Source of the DNA: Vitrella brassicaformis
Lineage: Eukaryota > Sar > Vitrellaceae
NCBI GenBank assembly: GCA_001179505.1
Contig: CDMY01000781.1
Span: forward strand, 164,714 to 228,713
Reading direction: 5' to 3'
Length of the DNA stretch: 64,000 bases
Notes under the pieces: generated by a model
The model's input: the letters and a program-made list of their open reading frames with translations, nothing else
Databases searched by the model: none
Told to the model about the DNA's origin: nothing
Made by a program: the position numbers and the translations under genes
Shown: one piece after another, positions 11,230 through 24,400 of the stretch
Layout of the letters: each line of letters opens with the position of its first letter
Numbering within the stretch: position 1 is the first letter of the stretch

Positions 11230-12574
11230 CTACAGGATGTTCCTATCGCCGTTGAGGATAGCGATCGCCCTGTCGGCGTCCTCTGACGTCAGCCCTGTCC
11301 GGGGGTCAGTCTTGACAAAGTTGGGGTCGTCGAATGAGAAGTCGATGTCGTCCAGGATGACATACCGGTCCACTGAGGGGTTGGCCTCCAGCCACCTCGA
11401 TACCTGAATGCAGTGAGTGAGTGCACACGCAGAGAGAGCAGAGAAAGACACAGCACAGCACAGCAAGTGGTGGGTGTGGTTGACCTGACCTGTCTGGTTC
11501 TGTCTTTGTGTGTGTGTGTGTGTGTGTGTTGGCTACCTCAAGGCTTCTCTGCTCGAATGAGATGGATGGCGTGGCCGAGATCCACATCGGGACTCCGTGG
11601 CTGAGCAGCTTGTCGCTCGCCAAAGCGCAGTTGGCCTTGTAGTTGCGCCAGCTTGATGAAAACACTATGTCGCACCCAGTCTCGTCAACGATTCTCTTCA
11701 ACTCCCTGTGAACAGACAACACCACACACTGTGTGTGTCTGTGTGTCGTGTACGCTCGGTACTGAACTGCAGCGTCTATTCTACTGAGCCGCAGCGAGAA
11801 GGCCGAGCGCCCGCCCGATGGTTGATGGATGCGCTGGGCGGTGGGGGCCGCAGCCCCCCTGGCTGTCTGCCTTGTGGCGCCATCACACACCCATACTTAG
11901 CTTGTCATGGCTATCGGCCGTCAGGCAGGTCGCTCGCTACCAATGGTCCCTCCCTCCCTCCCTGTCTGTCTGTCTGTCTGTCTGTCTGTCTGGTCGTCTT
12001 ACTTACCTCATGCAATGGGCGCGAAACATCCGCTCGCTGATGCCGAAATCTGTGGCGGAGAGAGGGACACACAGCCAAGACAGATGGATGCAAGACCGCA
12101 GCTCTCGTGCACTGCACTGCACTGCACTGCCCGCCGTGGCTTCTCTTGTCATATATGCCCGCCCGCGCCTCACCGCCTCACCTGTGTGTGGGTGCAACAC
12201 GCCATCCACGTCAAGGAACAAGATCTTCCGCGGACTGGCCGCCTCGCCCTCGGTCTCGGTATCAGACGAAGACAGCCTGTCGATGCTCATGACGTTCTGC
12301 ATCACACCAACACCCACACAAGCACACGCACACCAACAGCATCCCTCTCTGCGGCATGCCATGCGCTTCGTCTTGTCTCGTTAATTGTCACCAGCGGCGA
12401 TTCGGAAGGCTTGGATCTTGTGCTGTCGAGGCGCCGCCGCGCGATTGCAGCTAGAGGACTGAGGAAGGCAGGGGAGTGCGTGGCGCTTGGCGGCCCGTCA
12501 GCGCTGCCCATCTGGTCGACGAGTCTCGAGGACGTCACTTGAGCAGCAAGAGGCAGCAAGAGCAAAGGGAGCAT
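11230..12574 (-). CDS. HAD-like protein (Swiss Army Knife RNA-repair type domain) with secretory leader
   Basis: Five exons join in phase: 12574-12392, 12296-12182, 12049-12007, 11705-11537 and 11403-11230. The first exon opens with MLPLLLLPLAAQ, a good signal peptide, followed by a Ser/Arg-rich stretch. Entry to the secretory pathway, possibly on to a plastid, is likely. The core shows HAD motif I (ILFLDVDGVLHP), a motif-II-like FSSSWR, and a C-terminal acidic motif (YVILDDIDF). The order DxDGVLHP, SSSWR, LDD is that of the HAD-like domain found in Swiss Army Knife RNA-repair proteins and related small phosphatases. The substrate cannot be read from sequence. It is divergent from RRP9, with 103 bp between start codons. 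The first exon is the least certain part. Confidence 0.65.
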
Positions 12575-12677
12575 CTGCCGTACAGCCAGCCTGCCGCTTC
12601 GTTCGTTCTCCTCCTCTCTCACTCTGTCTCCAAGCTCGCCATGCGCGAGCTAGAGCAGACTGGTTGCTTCCTTTCTC

Positions 12678-14641
12678 ATGAAGCGACGTGTGGAGGATGC
12701 TCGTCCTCCCAAGAGGCGGAAGCCGCGACAGCAAGATATCGACTCAGATCTCGAGTCAAACGACGAAGAACCGCAGCTGCACAACAAGCCCAGGAAAGGG
12801 CCATCCATCGACGAGGCTGATATCGGTGAGGAGGAGGGTGAGGACGAGTTGTTCGAGGCGCCCGAGGCCAAGAAGCTGCGGCTCGCCAAGAGGTACCTGC
12901 ATGAGCTTGGGATGGGGCGCGACGAGGATGAGGCGGTGGCGCAGAGGCTGCATGAGGAGGTCGCCATCGCCACCAAGAAGATTCACCATGAGATCGGACA
13001 TGAGGTAGGTGAGGTGTCGGTTCATCAGGGTGGAATGAGTGGCCTGTACGAAGTGATCTCCTGTGGGTGCGGGGTGGCTTGGCTGCAGCTGTCCTTTGGC
13101 TCGCCGAGGTTCTACCGAGGTCACAAGCAGACGCCCACGTGTGTCGCAGTGTCGCCTGACGAGCGGTCTGCCTACACAGGCGGCAAGGACTGCGCCATCA
13201 TCCAATGTGAGCCGTGAGCAGGAAGCAAACGACTATCCAGGATCACCCACGCCATGGATGTTTGGCCAGGGGACCTTGAGACCGGTCAGAAGACCGTCTT
13301 CCCCGGCCTGAGGCGGCAGCCTGATAAGGGGGGCCACACAGAACAGGTGTGACGTGATGTGACGAGGGCAAGCCAGAGTGGCTGGCCAGCATGGCATGCA
13401 CAAAGTACATCTGAGCTGAGTTGATTTGCTTTCCTCAGGTGTGTGTGTGTGTGTGTGTGTGTGAACAGCAGGTGCTGGACCTGTGCGTGAGTGAGGATGC
13501 CAACCTGGTCGTGTCTGCAGGAGTGGACCGCATCATCAGGCTGTGGGACATCCGCCGGCCGGGAACACGGTGTGTGGACGAGCTCAAGGGTCACACGGGA
13601 GCTGTCACGGTGAGTGAGAAAGGAAGGAGCCAAGGAGCCCTTTTCTTCGCTTACTTACACGGCTGTTGGTTGTGTTGTGTGGTGTGGCTGACTCGTGCCC
13701 TGTCCTGTATGGTATGCAGTGTGTTTGTGCTGACCCCGACGCCAGCACGAATCGAGTGTACACGGCCTCCAACGACAAGTCCATCAAGATATGGGACCTC
13801 AACACACGGAGCTACGTCAACACGCTCTACGGCCACACATCCAAGGTGCTCTGCATGGACATACTCGCCAGAGACCGACCCCTTACAGGTCAGTCAGGTG
13901 GGGGAGACAGAGGAGAGAGACACCCAAGGCACAACTAGCGCACACACCACACCACACCACACCACCCCCTCATCTCTTGCCCTGCCCTGACTGACCCACG
14001 TCACGTGTGGCTCACCTCCTTCAGGTGGTGAGGACAGGACGGTTCGATACTGGAAGATGACCCAGGAGACCCACCTGATCTTTCAGCCCCCCCAGACCCT
14101 CGGCCCCATCGACGCCGTCAGCGCCCTTACCGCACAGCTCTTCGCATCAGGCGCTCAGGACGGGTGAGCGAGAGCCATGGGGACCTAGTGCTGGCAGGCA
14201 GGCATTGGCCCATTAATTGTGAGATGTATGTCTGTCAGGTCTGTGTCGTTGTGGAGCATCTCCAGCCGCAAGCCGCTGGCAACGATCCCCAACGCTCATG
14301 GCGGACAGTGGATAACCGCTCTGGTGAGTCGGACGGACGGATGAGATGAGCGCAGATTCATGCCTGCCTGTGTGGCTTCCTTCTTGCTTTGTATATCTTA
14401 TGGGTTTCTGCGGATGTAATATGTCCACTAGGCGTCAGTGCGTTACAGCGACGCGTTCTTCTCAGGCAGCTGTGACGGTGTGCTGCGGGCGTGGCACTCC
14501 AAGAAGGGACCCACAGACACCGCCAAGAGCAAACCCACAGTGACACAAGTCGCCGAGGCATCTGTGGTCAGTCAGTGAGGCCACGTCATGTGGCACCATA
14601 GACGATATATGCGATATGCAAGGCGCATGTGTTCATGGGTA

Positions 14642-14676
<35 letters not shown>

Positions 14677-14990
14677 TGTGTGTCTCTTGCTGTGTGTCCG
14701 TCCACCAGGATGGCTGCATCACTTCCATGTGTGTGGCCCCCAAGGGCGGCTTTCTGCTCGCCGCCGTGGGAAAGGAACACAGACACGGACGGTCAGCCAG
14801 CCAGCCAGTCCGTCAGTCAAGACCAGGCCGGCTGCGTGTCTGTCTGCACATACCTACCCACTGTGCTGTGCAGTGCACGTGTGTGTGTGTGGGTTTGTGT
14901 TAATTGTGCAGGTGGATCAGCATGAAGGGCGTCAAGAATGGGCTTGTGAGGATACCCCTGCACTTCACGGGGGCGGGCGAGCTGAGGTGA
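12678..14990 (+). CDS. RRP9: U3 snoRNP WD40 protein RRP9 (U3-55K)
   Basis: A ten-exon chain of about 470 residues, the normal length for the family. An acidic/basic N-terminal region (MKRRVEDARPPKRRK, then Asp/Glu runs) carries nuclear and nucleolar signals. The helical segment LRLAKRYLHELGM is a family hallmark upstream of the propeller. The WD repeats then read in order: RFYRGHKQTPTCVAVSPDER, the GGKDCAIIQWDLETG repeat, GVDRIIRLWDIR, ASNDKSIKIWDLNTRSYVNT, GGEDRTVRYWKM, SGAQDGSVSLWSISSRKPLA, and a final repeat with GKEHRHGRWISMKGVKNGL. RRP9 binds the box B/C motif of U3 snoRNA in the small-subunit processome and supports 18S rRNA maturation. Starts and phases are consistent throughout. Several introns contain long GT runs just before the acceptor. 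Confidence 0.92.
13439..13463. repeat. (GT)n at an intron 3' end
   Basis: About twelve GT units end only a few bases before the acceptor of an RRP9 intron, where a pyrimidine tract would be expected. Confidence 0.85.
14641..14685. repeat. (TC)n(TG)n intronic microsatellite
   Basis: A TC run passing into a TG run within an RRP9 intron, upstream of the acceptor that precedes DGCITSMCVAP. Confidence 0.85.
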
Positions 14991-15497
14991 TCGATATCTG
15001 TTAATTGTCGGCCAGAAGAGAGCGTGGGCGTGTGTGGGGATTGGATTGGTGTACATGGGCAGCTGAGTGAGGTGAGGTGACAGCGGGCTTTGTATAGCTG
15101 GACGTATAGTATGTATGGACCAAACGGGCTGCAGACAGACTGCATATATAAGGGATTACTCGGATGAATGCACGACAGGACACGCATAGCATAATGGGCG
15201 GACACCCCCGATCCATGATCCATACATACATGACACACACGTCACGGAAGCAAAGTGACTGACTGGCGTCACACCATTTCATGGGGAGGCAGGCATTGCA
15301 CATGTGAGTAGCCTGCCTGACAAATACACCACACACACGCACACGCACACGCAATGCACCCACTCACTCCCAGCCAACCCGCCGCCATCTGCCTCTACAA
15401 AGCAGTTGCTGCAGCCCCTAACACACTCATGGGATGAGTCTCACAGCCATGCAGGCTGGGCTGCACAGGCAGGCCACCCCTCCTCTCCCTCCCCTAC
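14991..15497. other. Convergent gap with TATA-like element
   Basis: This is the 3' intergenic space between RRP9 and the kinesin. The only notable site is CATATATAAGG near 15143-15153, a TATA-box-like string with no reading frame or recognised RNA gene downstream. Nothing else is supportable. Confidence 0.35.
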
Positions 15498-18400
15498 CTA
15501 GCTAGGTGCGGGGCCTGCCTCTGTCTCGGCGAGTGGCCTCCATATCTTCAAACTACGATCGTTGGAGGCCGACACAAAGAACCGGTCGCAGGCTATCAGC
15601 TGGTTCACCGAGCCAGCAGAGTGCCTGCATCGTAGATGTGTCAACACATCAATCCACCTATAGCTATGCGCGTGTGTCTTGTCTGTCTGTCTTGTGTCAA
15701 GCCACCGCACCTTAGGTGTGGTTCGAGTGGTTTGAGTGAGAGCCTTGCGGCATTGCCGGACGGGCCGGGCTGCGTCTCGGCCTGCGATGACGACTGATTC
15801 CACCCATACTGCCAGCACTTGATGTACCCATCCCTGCAGGCACACCAACACACCACACACGGAAAGAGACACATAGATGGATGGATGGTCATTTTTCTTT
15901 CTCTCTCTGGGTGAGCTGAATGGAATGCGTGCCTGTCGGATGAGAGCAGGAGGGATCTGCCCGGTATCCTTGCGAACGACGACAGGCAGCTGGTGTGCGC
16001 GTTGAGGTAGCAGCAGTCCTGGCTGGGCACCGACTCGCCCCCCTGGCCGCTGCCCCCGCCCAGCGACTGCCGCGTCTCCCGCGAGCAGTACCACGAGCGG
16101 ATGTGCTTGTCCTTCCCACCAGACGCCACAAACACCCCGCCCCTCGGCGGCCTCTCCCTCTCGCCATCCCCACCATCCCCACCCTCTCTGCCGGCCGCCG
16201 CAGATGACGGTTCTGCCTCTGAACCTTCTGAGGATGCAGCAGGCGGCACGACGGCCATGTCGTCAGTGGGCAGCATGCCCAGACACATGACACTGTCGTA
16301 GTGGGGCGGCTGGAGGGACACCCAGCTTTCGGACCACAGGCGCACCGTGTGGTTGCGGCCAGCTGTGACCAGCCCTCGGCATATGCGCCGGTTGCGCGTG
16401 TCGGCCGGGCTAGGGCTTGCTGTTGAGTGTGGGGTGGCGCTGCTGCTGGTGTCTGAGGGCGGGCTCATGCTGCTGTCACGGCTGGGGGTGTGGTCTGGGA
16501 GGGGGACGGAGGAGGGGGGCTGCTCGGGTGACTCGGTGTCTGGTACGATCCATGGGAGATAGGCCAAAGCCAGCTGCTCGTTCTTGCCTGATGTGCGCAG
16601 CGCAGATAGATCATTTCAGGTCGTGTAGGTCTGACTCACTCATCCATCCATCGATTGCATTGCTGTGCTGTGCTGGGCTGCCTGCCTGCCTCACTGCCTG
16701 ACTGACTGACCGCTTTGTGTGGACATCCGCAGGACGTAGGTCTGTTTGGTTTGGTTGCGGATATCAAAGAGCCTGATATACCCATCATGACAGCTGGCTG
16801 CCACGTACATTCCGAGCTGGCTGCCGCTCTCCGTGGCCGGGTTGAGGAGACACAGCGTCTGCACACTCGTGGGCGCCTTCTCGCCACAGTACCACACCAA
16901 CACGGGGTCGCTCGGGGCTGCACGATTACACATACATGCATGCAATCAATGCAGACGGGAGGGAGAATCAGTGGACTGTGGCATCACCTCGGATGTCGAA
17001 GACTTTGACGAATGAGCCGATGGCGGCGACGAGCAGCTTGCCGTTCTCAGCAGGCTTCAGACACCGCACAAACGGCTGCGAACTCTTCTCGATGCTCCTG
17101 CAAACACAACACAGCACAGCACAGCATTGAGGTGGAGGTGCTTCTGTGCTGTGCTGTGCTGTGGTGTGGTTTAGTGTTGTGCCGGTCACCCTCTAAAGGT
17201 GTATTCCCATGTGGGCTCTTCCATCGCAGTGCTCATGTCCCACTGCCTGTGTAGAGTGAGTGCATCGGCATGTGTCTTTGCGAGGCATCCGTGTGTCTCT
17301 CTCACTTGACGCAGTTGAGCGAGCCCGAAAATATGGACGACGGCATCGAGAGAGACGTGTTGCCGCCGAACTCGTGATCCGTGTCGAAGCAGATGCTGAA
17401 TAACATAACGACCACACACAGACACAGACACAGACACGGATGAGAGGACACCTGCAGACAGACACCAGAACGGCCCGCCCCTTGCGCACCTGAGCACGTG
17501 GTACTCGTGCGCCTGCGGTCGCTTTATGATCATTTCAAAGTGCGGCGATCTCGATATCTCCTCCTCGACAGTCGAGTACGCCGCAGCAGCCGATGCGGGC
17601 CGCGGGGCAGGTGGGAAGAGGCCGCTCCGCGTCTTGACGAAGTGCATGCCATACGAGCTCGACAGATCTCTGCTGTGCTTCTCCTCGGGGGCCGCCTGTG
17701 TGCTGGCCGGTGGTGCCTCCTCGTCGCCCCACTTTCTGGCCGCCCCGCCGACCTCCGTCAGCCCCTTGGTGAGCCGCTGAAAGACGTTGATGGAGGAGGG
17801 CTTCCTGTCGTCACCTTCACCACCGGGCTGCTGCGATCTGTCGTCCACTTTCTTCTTCCCTCTGGATGGAGCGGGGATGGCCGATGGGGGGCCTTTGGCT
17901 GGTCGTGCCCTGCCGCCGTGTTGTCTCCTGAGGCTGTCGAGGGAGTCTGTGGATGCATGGTGGTGGCCAGAGCGGCTGACGGCCGGGACGGGAGTGGACG
18001 AGCGGATGGCTGGCCGCGGTCTGGCAGGAGCGACAATCGAAGGATGAGGAATGTGTGTTGCCTTGTGTTATAGTGTGCACACGCCAACTCACCTTCTGTG
18101 CATTTCTTGTGGGTCCTGCGCCTCGCCAGAGCGCCTGAGCTTGCTGTCCTTCCTGCCAGTGGGCGGCAACCCCGTCGCCGACCCCTTCTTGGCCTCACTC
18201 GGCTCATTCAGGTTAGGATCAGACAGCGACCGCCTGGCCATCCTGAGGTTGCGTCTCTCCTCCCATGGCCCATCATCCCCCTCTCCCTCGACCGTCGGCG
18301 TGGCTGCCGCTTCCTCCTCCCCCCGCTGCGAGGTGTCCTGAGACCGGGCCGTCTCATAAGACCTGACAGCCCCACTCCTCTGCTTTCCGCCCTTGCCGTC

Positions 18401-21400
18401 GCCGTCATCGTACGCAGCCGACAGCGACACAGGCTCGTCTTTCCTCTCCGACGCCTGTGAGGACCCCAGTGCAGGCGTGGCGAACGACGACTGGCGGGAT
18501 GCTGAGGTGTCGTCGGCCGTCTGCGCCTCCTGCTGCCATGGGGAGATGGATCTTGGCGGGGATGAGGGGTTGATGCCCGTGAAGCCCTTGCGGAAGGGGT
18601 AGTGGGCCTTGCCTGGGGGGGAGGCGGACGTGGCACTGCCGCCGGGCACCTGCAGGGCGCGCATCTTCTTCTTGTAGGCTTCGCGCTCCTTCTCGCGGGC
18701 GGCCTGCTCGGCCTCCAGCTGGGCTCTGAGGAGTAAATGGATGAGAGACGCACGAGAATGGATGACAGGGAGGGTGTCCGTGGTTGGGTTGTGCTCTGTG
18801 TGTACCTGAGCTGCCGGATGTCCTCTTCCCTCTGTGCGAGCTGCATGTCCATCTCCTCCTTCTCGGCACGGTAGTTCTCCTCATTCAGCGTCAGCTCCTC
18901 TATCCGCTGACTGCAGCCACACATCACACACACACACACACACAAATGTACACATCGACGTCTCCTCCCTGGCGAGGCTCACTTACCGCTGCAGTTCGAT
19001 TTGTTCGAACTGGAATTGCGCCCTCTCCTTCAGTTCCTCTATCTCCTCTGTCGAGGCATTCACCACCTCCTGATACTCATCGGCTTCCTCAGCCTCCTCC
19101 TCGTCCTCAGGCGACCTAGGTAGCGGCGCAGGTGGCGTCCCAGACACCTCAGAGGGGTTGGGGGTCTCGTCGCCGCCCGCAGCAGAAGGCAGATCCGGCT
19201 TGGCCGACACCGACACGGGAGAGAGGAACACCTCACCCTCTTTCTTGTTGGCCGTCTCGACCGTCGGTGGCGGCTTTGGCTCGGCTGCTGCCTCTGCTGC
19301 CTCCTCTGCTGCTGGTGCCTCGGCCTCGGCTTCGCCCTCTTCCTTCTTGGCGGCCTCTTCGATGATGCGGCTGAATGGTCGGTCCTCCCTCTTGCCGCCC
19401 TTGCGCTTGTCGGGGGATGCATTGGGGGTCTCGCTCTCGTTGCTGGTCTCCCGACGGACAAATTTGCGGGCGGAGGGGGGCGGGGCCTTGCCGCTGAGCG
19501 CACCGGGAAACAGGACGCGGCCTCGCCTCGCCAGCCACCGCCGCTTGGGCAAAGCGGGTGTGCGGTTGTCGGGCTTGCCTGTGACGGTCGAGGGTCCGGT
19601 GGAGTCTGGCATGGGTGACGCGTTGCGTCTGAGGGCCCAGTCCATGAGAAGCAGCTTGTCCTCGTTGAATTTCTTCTGCAGGTCGAGGTGCTGTCGCTGG
19701 TTCTCGATCTTGAGCACCTCGTTGGCCTTCTTGAGCTCGCCGAGCAGCGTCTGGATCTCTTGGTTCTCGCCCTCGAGCTCGATGACGCGGTTGGTGGCGC
19801 CGCGCTCCTCAAGACGCGAATCCAGCAGCTCCTCCAGGAAGATCTGAGCAACGGTCGTGATGGCCGTGCGTGGGAGTGATTGATGTGATGCCCGTCATTC
19901 ATCTGACCTTGGCGAAGAAGTCCATGTTCTGCTGGAAGGTCTTGAGAATGTCCTCCTCGCTCAGGTGCGCATTCCGCAACTCATCCTGCATCGCACACAC
20001 AGAGGGAGGGAAAGAGGGGAGACACACGCGCTGGTTGGCGGTTTGTGAGAGGTTGACAGGTGTGTGTGTTGGGCTTGCCTTTTGCTTTCTGATCATTTTG
20101 CGTTTGTAGCTGAGTTCCTCGGTGTATGTGTCGAGCTGGTCCTTGGCGTCGTTCCACTGACGCCACATGACCTCCATGCGAGACTCAGTGCCACTGCGCA
20201 CAATAGCAAGCGCATCAACACATTGGTCTCATTTGTTCCGCTTGTGTGTGCGAGTGTCTCACCCGTGCATCTGCAGTGACAGCTCCACGGTGCGAAGGTG
20301 CTTCTGCTGCTCACACATCTGACGATCACACACGCGCAGACCACTACACTCACTCACTCACTCACTCGTGCGGTGTTCCTTCCGACTGCTCGCCTCCCTC
20401 TTTGTATACCTACCTGGTCGGCGAGCTCCTCCTCTTCCTTTTTGAGTTGCGCCAGCTGCTGCTCAATGGCCCGCCACTTGACCTTGCCCTCGATGACGCT
20501 CCGCAGCCACGCTTTCATCTCCTTCGTGAACCCATCCTCGATGTCGTCCTTGTCGGCCTTGTCGTCGCCCCGCTTGGACTTGGTCGACGGCAGCGCGCCA
20601 CTCTGCGACCGTAGGATGTTGCTTGTACCTGTGCTGCCCGTGGTGGTGCTTGTTATGCCTGGCTGCTGCTGCTGCTGCTGCTGTGTCGGTGAGGCACTGA
20701 CGATTGACTGCTGCTTGTGTCTCCTGGCACCGATGCGCCGCTCCTGCATGAGTTCCATGACGCGCATGCGGCGCGAGAGCTCCTCGTTCTTCTTGCGGAG
20801 GGTGAGGACGTGCTGCCTGTCGCGGTCTTCGCGGCGCTGGTGCTCGGCCCGCTGGCGCTGCTCCCGCCGCTTGAGCTGCGAGATCGTCTGCTCCTTCTTC
20901 TGCAATATGTCACGGTGTCTGACAGGTGGAAAGGCACACCAACCATGACACAAACATGAGACAGAGAGAGAGAGATGGATTGGTGGCTCACTTGCGCTCT
21001 TGTTCCTGCAGTCTTTTGGCGGTTTTGGCCCTCTCCTGTTTGAGTTTGGTGAGGTCGTTGGAGAGCTTGGCGATCTGCCCGTCGCTCTCGGCCTTCTTGC
21101 GGTGCATGCTGTCGCGCTCACGCTGCAACTGGGCTATCTGACGACGGTAATCGTCAACCTAAATGAGAGATCAGCGACACGGGCACACACTGATGGGTTG
21201 GATGGCGCATGTCAGTGCAGCTGCTGACTGACCTTTCTCATGGTCTGCTGGAAGGACACCTCGATTTTCTTGAGCTCTGTTTGGTCCTTCTCGCGGTTGG
21301 TCTTTTTGAGTTTGTCCATCTTGGCCTTCATCTCCTCCCTCTGGTACTCCATCTCGCGCAGCTGCGTCTGCAGGTCCGTGATCTGACTCACCAAACCGCT

Positions 21401-21442
21401 GAACAACAAATCCCAATTCTTGTTCTCGGCCTTGTAACCCTG

Positions 21443-21476
<34 letters not shown>

Positions 21477-24400
21477 GAGAGGCATGTGTTGTGTGCTTGG
21501 TTGTCGTGTGGGTTTGTGTGCGTGCCTGCAGGAGGGTTTCGTTTTGTCCGATGGAGTTGTCGAGGTGCCTCAGGTTGTCCCGCAGGTATGCCTCCTCAGC
21601 CAACGCATCAGAACAACCCTGAACAAAGCCAACGAACACACAGCACCCCACATTTATCCATCCGCCCTGCCGTTCACACGTGCGAATGTGAATCTACGTA
21701 CCTCAAGTATGCCCAGCGCAGCACTCTGTTCCTCAGGCGGCGCGTTGAGTATGTCATCGACCTCATCCTGGCTGAGCCCCAGTGCCTCCAGCTTGGACAT
21801 GTCCACCGTGGACCGCCGCTCCGCCTCCGCCATCTTGGCCGCCGCCGCAGCACCACCACCGACCTCACCCTCAATGGCAGTGTCGTCCTCATCTTTGTCG
21901 TCTCCCTTCTCCTCATCCCCACCACCAGCTGCAGTAGCATCGTCCTGCGGCTGCTGCTCGAGGGGGTTAGGGGGGAAGGACGACGAGCGGGGCACGTGAT
22001 GAATGACGGGCTTGGCGGGGCCGGTGAGGGTGGTGTCGTCTTTCTGTGCGGTGTCTGCTGGGTCTGGGGCGGACTTCTTGCTGGCGAGTGTCGTCTTGAA
22101 GAGTGCCAGGCGGCGCTTGTACTCGGCCAGCTCAGTCTGCAGGTTGTCAGCGGTGCTGCTCTTGTCCGCCAGCTGACGGTGGGCGTCGTCCAGCCGGTGC
22201 TGCGTGCTGTCCAGACGAGAGCGAAGATCCTGCACCTGATACTCGAGAGCCTGATGGTGACAATGTATCCACACACAGCCATGGAGACCATGTTGCCGCC
22301 AATCGTGATACTGACTCACCCTCTTCTGCTCCATTAGAGCGTGTACGTCCTCTAGGCCCCTCTTGAGTGTGTTCTCCTTGTCTGCGATGACCTCATCCGG
22401 CACCTGCATGCCCCGCTCCTCCACCCACTCACGCAGCGCCTCCAACTGGGCCGCCACCGCACCCCGCCCCCTCTCGGCCGCACTCCTGTCGTCCTCAGCC
22501 CGCCGCAGCTGACCCGTCATGGCTTTCATGCGATCCTCCAGCTCACTCAGCGTCATGCCGGACGGCCCCCGCGCCTCCCCGTACTCGACGCCCGGCTCTT
22601 CTGGGAGGCCGCTGAGGCGTCTCTTGGCGTCTGCTCGTCTGCAGAGCATCAGCTGGTTGGTGAGCTGGAGTATCTGCTGCCTGTAGCCCTCGATGAGGGC
22701 GGCCGTGGGGTCGCGGTTGATGACCGGCGTGTTCTTGATGTTGCGGGCGCGCGAGGCGTACTTGATGGTGTTGTACGTCTCGGCGAAGTCCGCCTGGGAA
22801 CCCGACACACACGCGATCATCACTGTCTTGCTGTTGCCACCCAACGAGTCCTGCAGACACAACAAACAGCCTGCCGAGTGTCAGGACGGCCCATCGGTCA
22901 GCGTGTCAGTCACCTGGAGGATGCGCGTGAGTTTGGAGTCTCTGTAGGGCACATGGTGGTGCGCCCCATCGGCACTGGGCTCCTCAGTGAGGGCGCAGAT
23001 GACGTTGCCCAGTGCGAGCAGCCCCGCGTTGATGTGGATGCCCTCCTTGAGCCGCCCGCCCGTCGCCTGCGTCCTCTTGACGCGCTCGGACCCAGCCAAA
23101 TCGACAAAGTGGAACTTGGACACTGAGGACACACGCCGAGAGAGTGCATGTGTATACCACACGACAACATCGATTGCTCTCCTCACTTCTGAAGTCAAAT
23201 ATGGTTGGGTCTTCGGGTCCGGGAGGTGGTGGCGGCATGCCGTCGGCCTCGATGCCCTCCGCTGCCTCTCCCTGCCCCTCCATGTCAGCGTCGTTATCCT
23301 TCTTGGCCTTCTTGGTGGGCGGGTACGCTGCCTTGGACTTCTGCGTGATGCTGATCGTGAAGATGGCATGGGAGCGGGACGACACGGCATTCATCTGGGT
23401 GGCACCTGAAACGAATATGAAGGCAGACAATGCAGGACAGGACGATGTGGTGTCTCATTCTCTCGATATGGGCATTTGGGGCTACAATGGATGCCATGCC
23501 CACCAGTGCTCCTGCAGACGCATCCCCGGTCGAGGCAGGCGAGGAGGTCCTCAGCACGCTCGGCCTGATATACAGATGTCATGTATGTGTCAACAGCATC
23601 TCGGTCCTGTCCCCATGTCGTGTTGCGCACCGGCAGTGTTGTGGCCCCGACAACCATGATTTGGTGCGTCTGGGGGTCCTCAGAGATGCGGATCGACTTG
23701 CTGAATCACACAGCAATGCACACGCACAGAAGCGGACAAATGTCGCATCTGCAGCGGCTTGTGGATGCATTTCTGATGTTTACTCACGCCGTGTCCTTAA
23801 GGGCGCTCCGACCGAAGGCAGCCGTCCCACTGCACAACAAGCGAGAGACATGCAGCGGGCATTCACCCACCCATCATGGAAGGATCTATCGCATCCACCC
23901 ACACTCGTCTTGCCTCGAGGCTGGGTTGGTGGATGCGGCGGCGGATGTGAGCGGGTTGGTGACGGTCTCAGGGTCGAGGAGGTCCCTAATCTCCTCGTTG
24001 TATATTTCGAGGAAGCTGCAGGTAACGGAGAAGTCCAGCTCATCCCTCTTGCGCACAATCTCCTCGTACACCTTTGTCAACACACAACACAAAGGGGGAT
24101 GTGTGTGGGCAGGGCAGACATGGATGGATGCGCACGTTGGTCACCTCACCCTGAATATAACCCTGGGGATGATGCCGACCTCCAGCCCATCGTGGCGGAT
24201 GTAACTCGCGCTGCCAACACGAACAAGACATGACGTCTCGTCTCGACCGCTGCGCTGCCGATCGTGTCGTGTTTGTTTTTGTCCTTCCTTCCCGCCCGCC
24301 CACCTGCCCATGGTGTACGTCTTGCCGCTGCCCGTCTGCCCATACGCCAACACAGTGGCATTGTACCCTGCATGACATGACATACAGAGAGAGAGAGAGA

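Noticed and set aside
12003-12362. Minus-strand ATG at 12362 as start of the HAD-like protein
   Set aside because: It would add a Cys/Val-rich GT-repeat peptide. A spliced upstream exon with a signal peptide keeps frame and is more protein-like.
18983-19902. Overlapping long frames rich in Arg/Ser/Pro
   Set aside because: They are alternate frames of the kinesin coiled-coil exons, which read well in one frame with Leu/Glu/Lys heptads.
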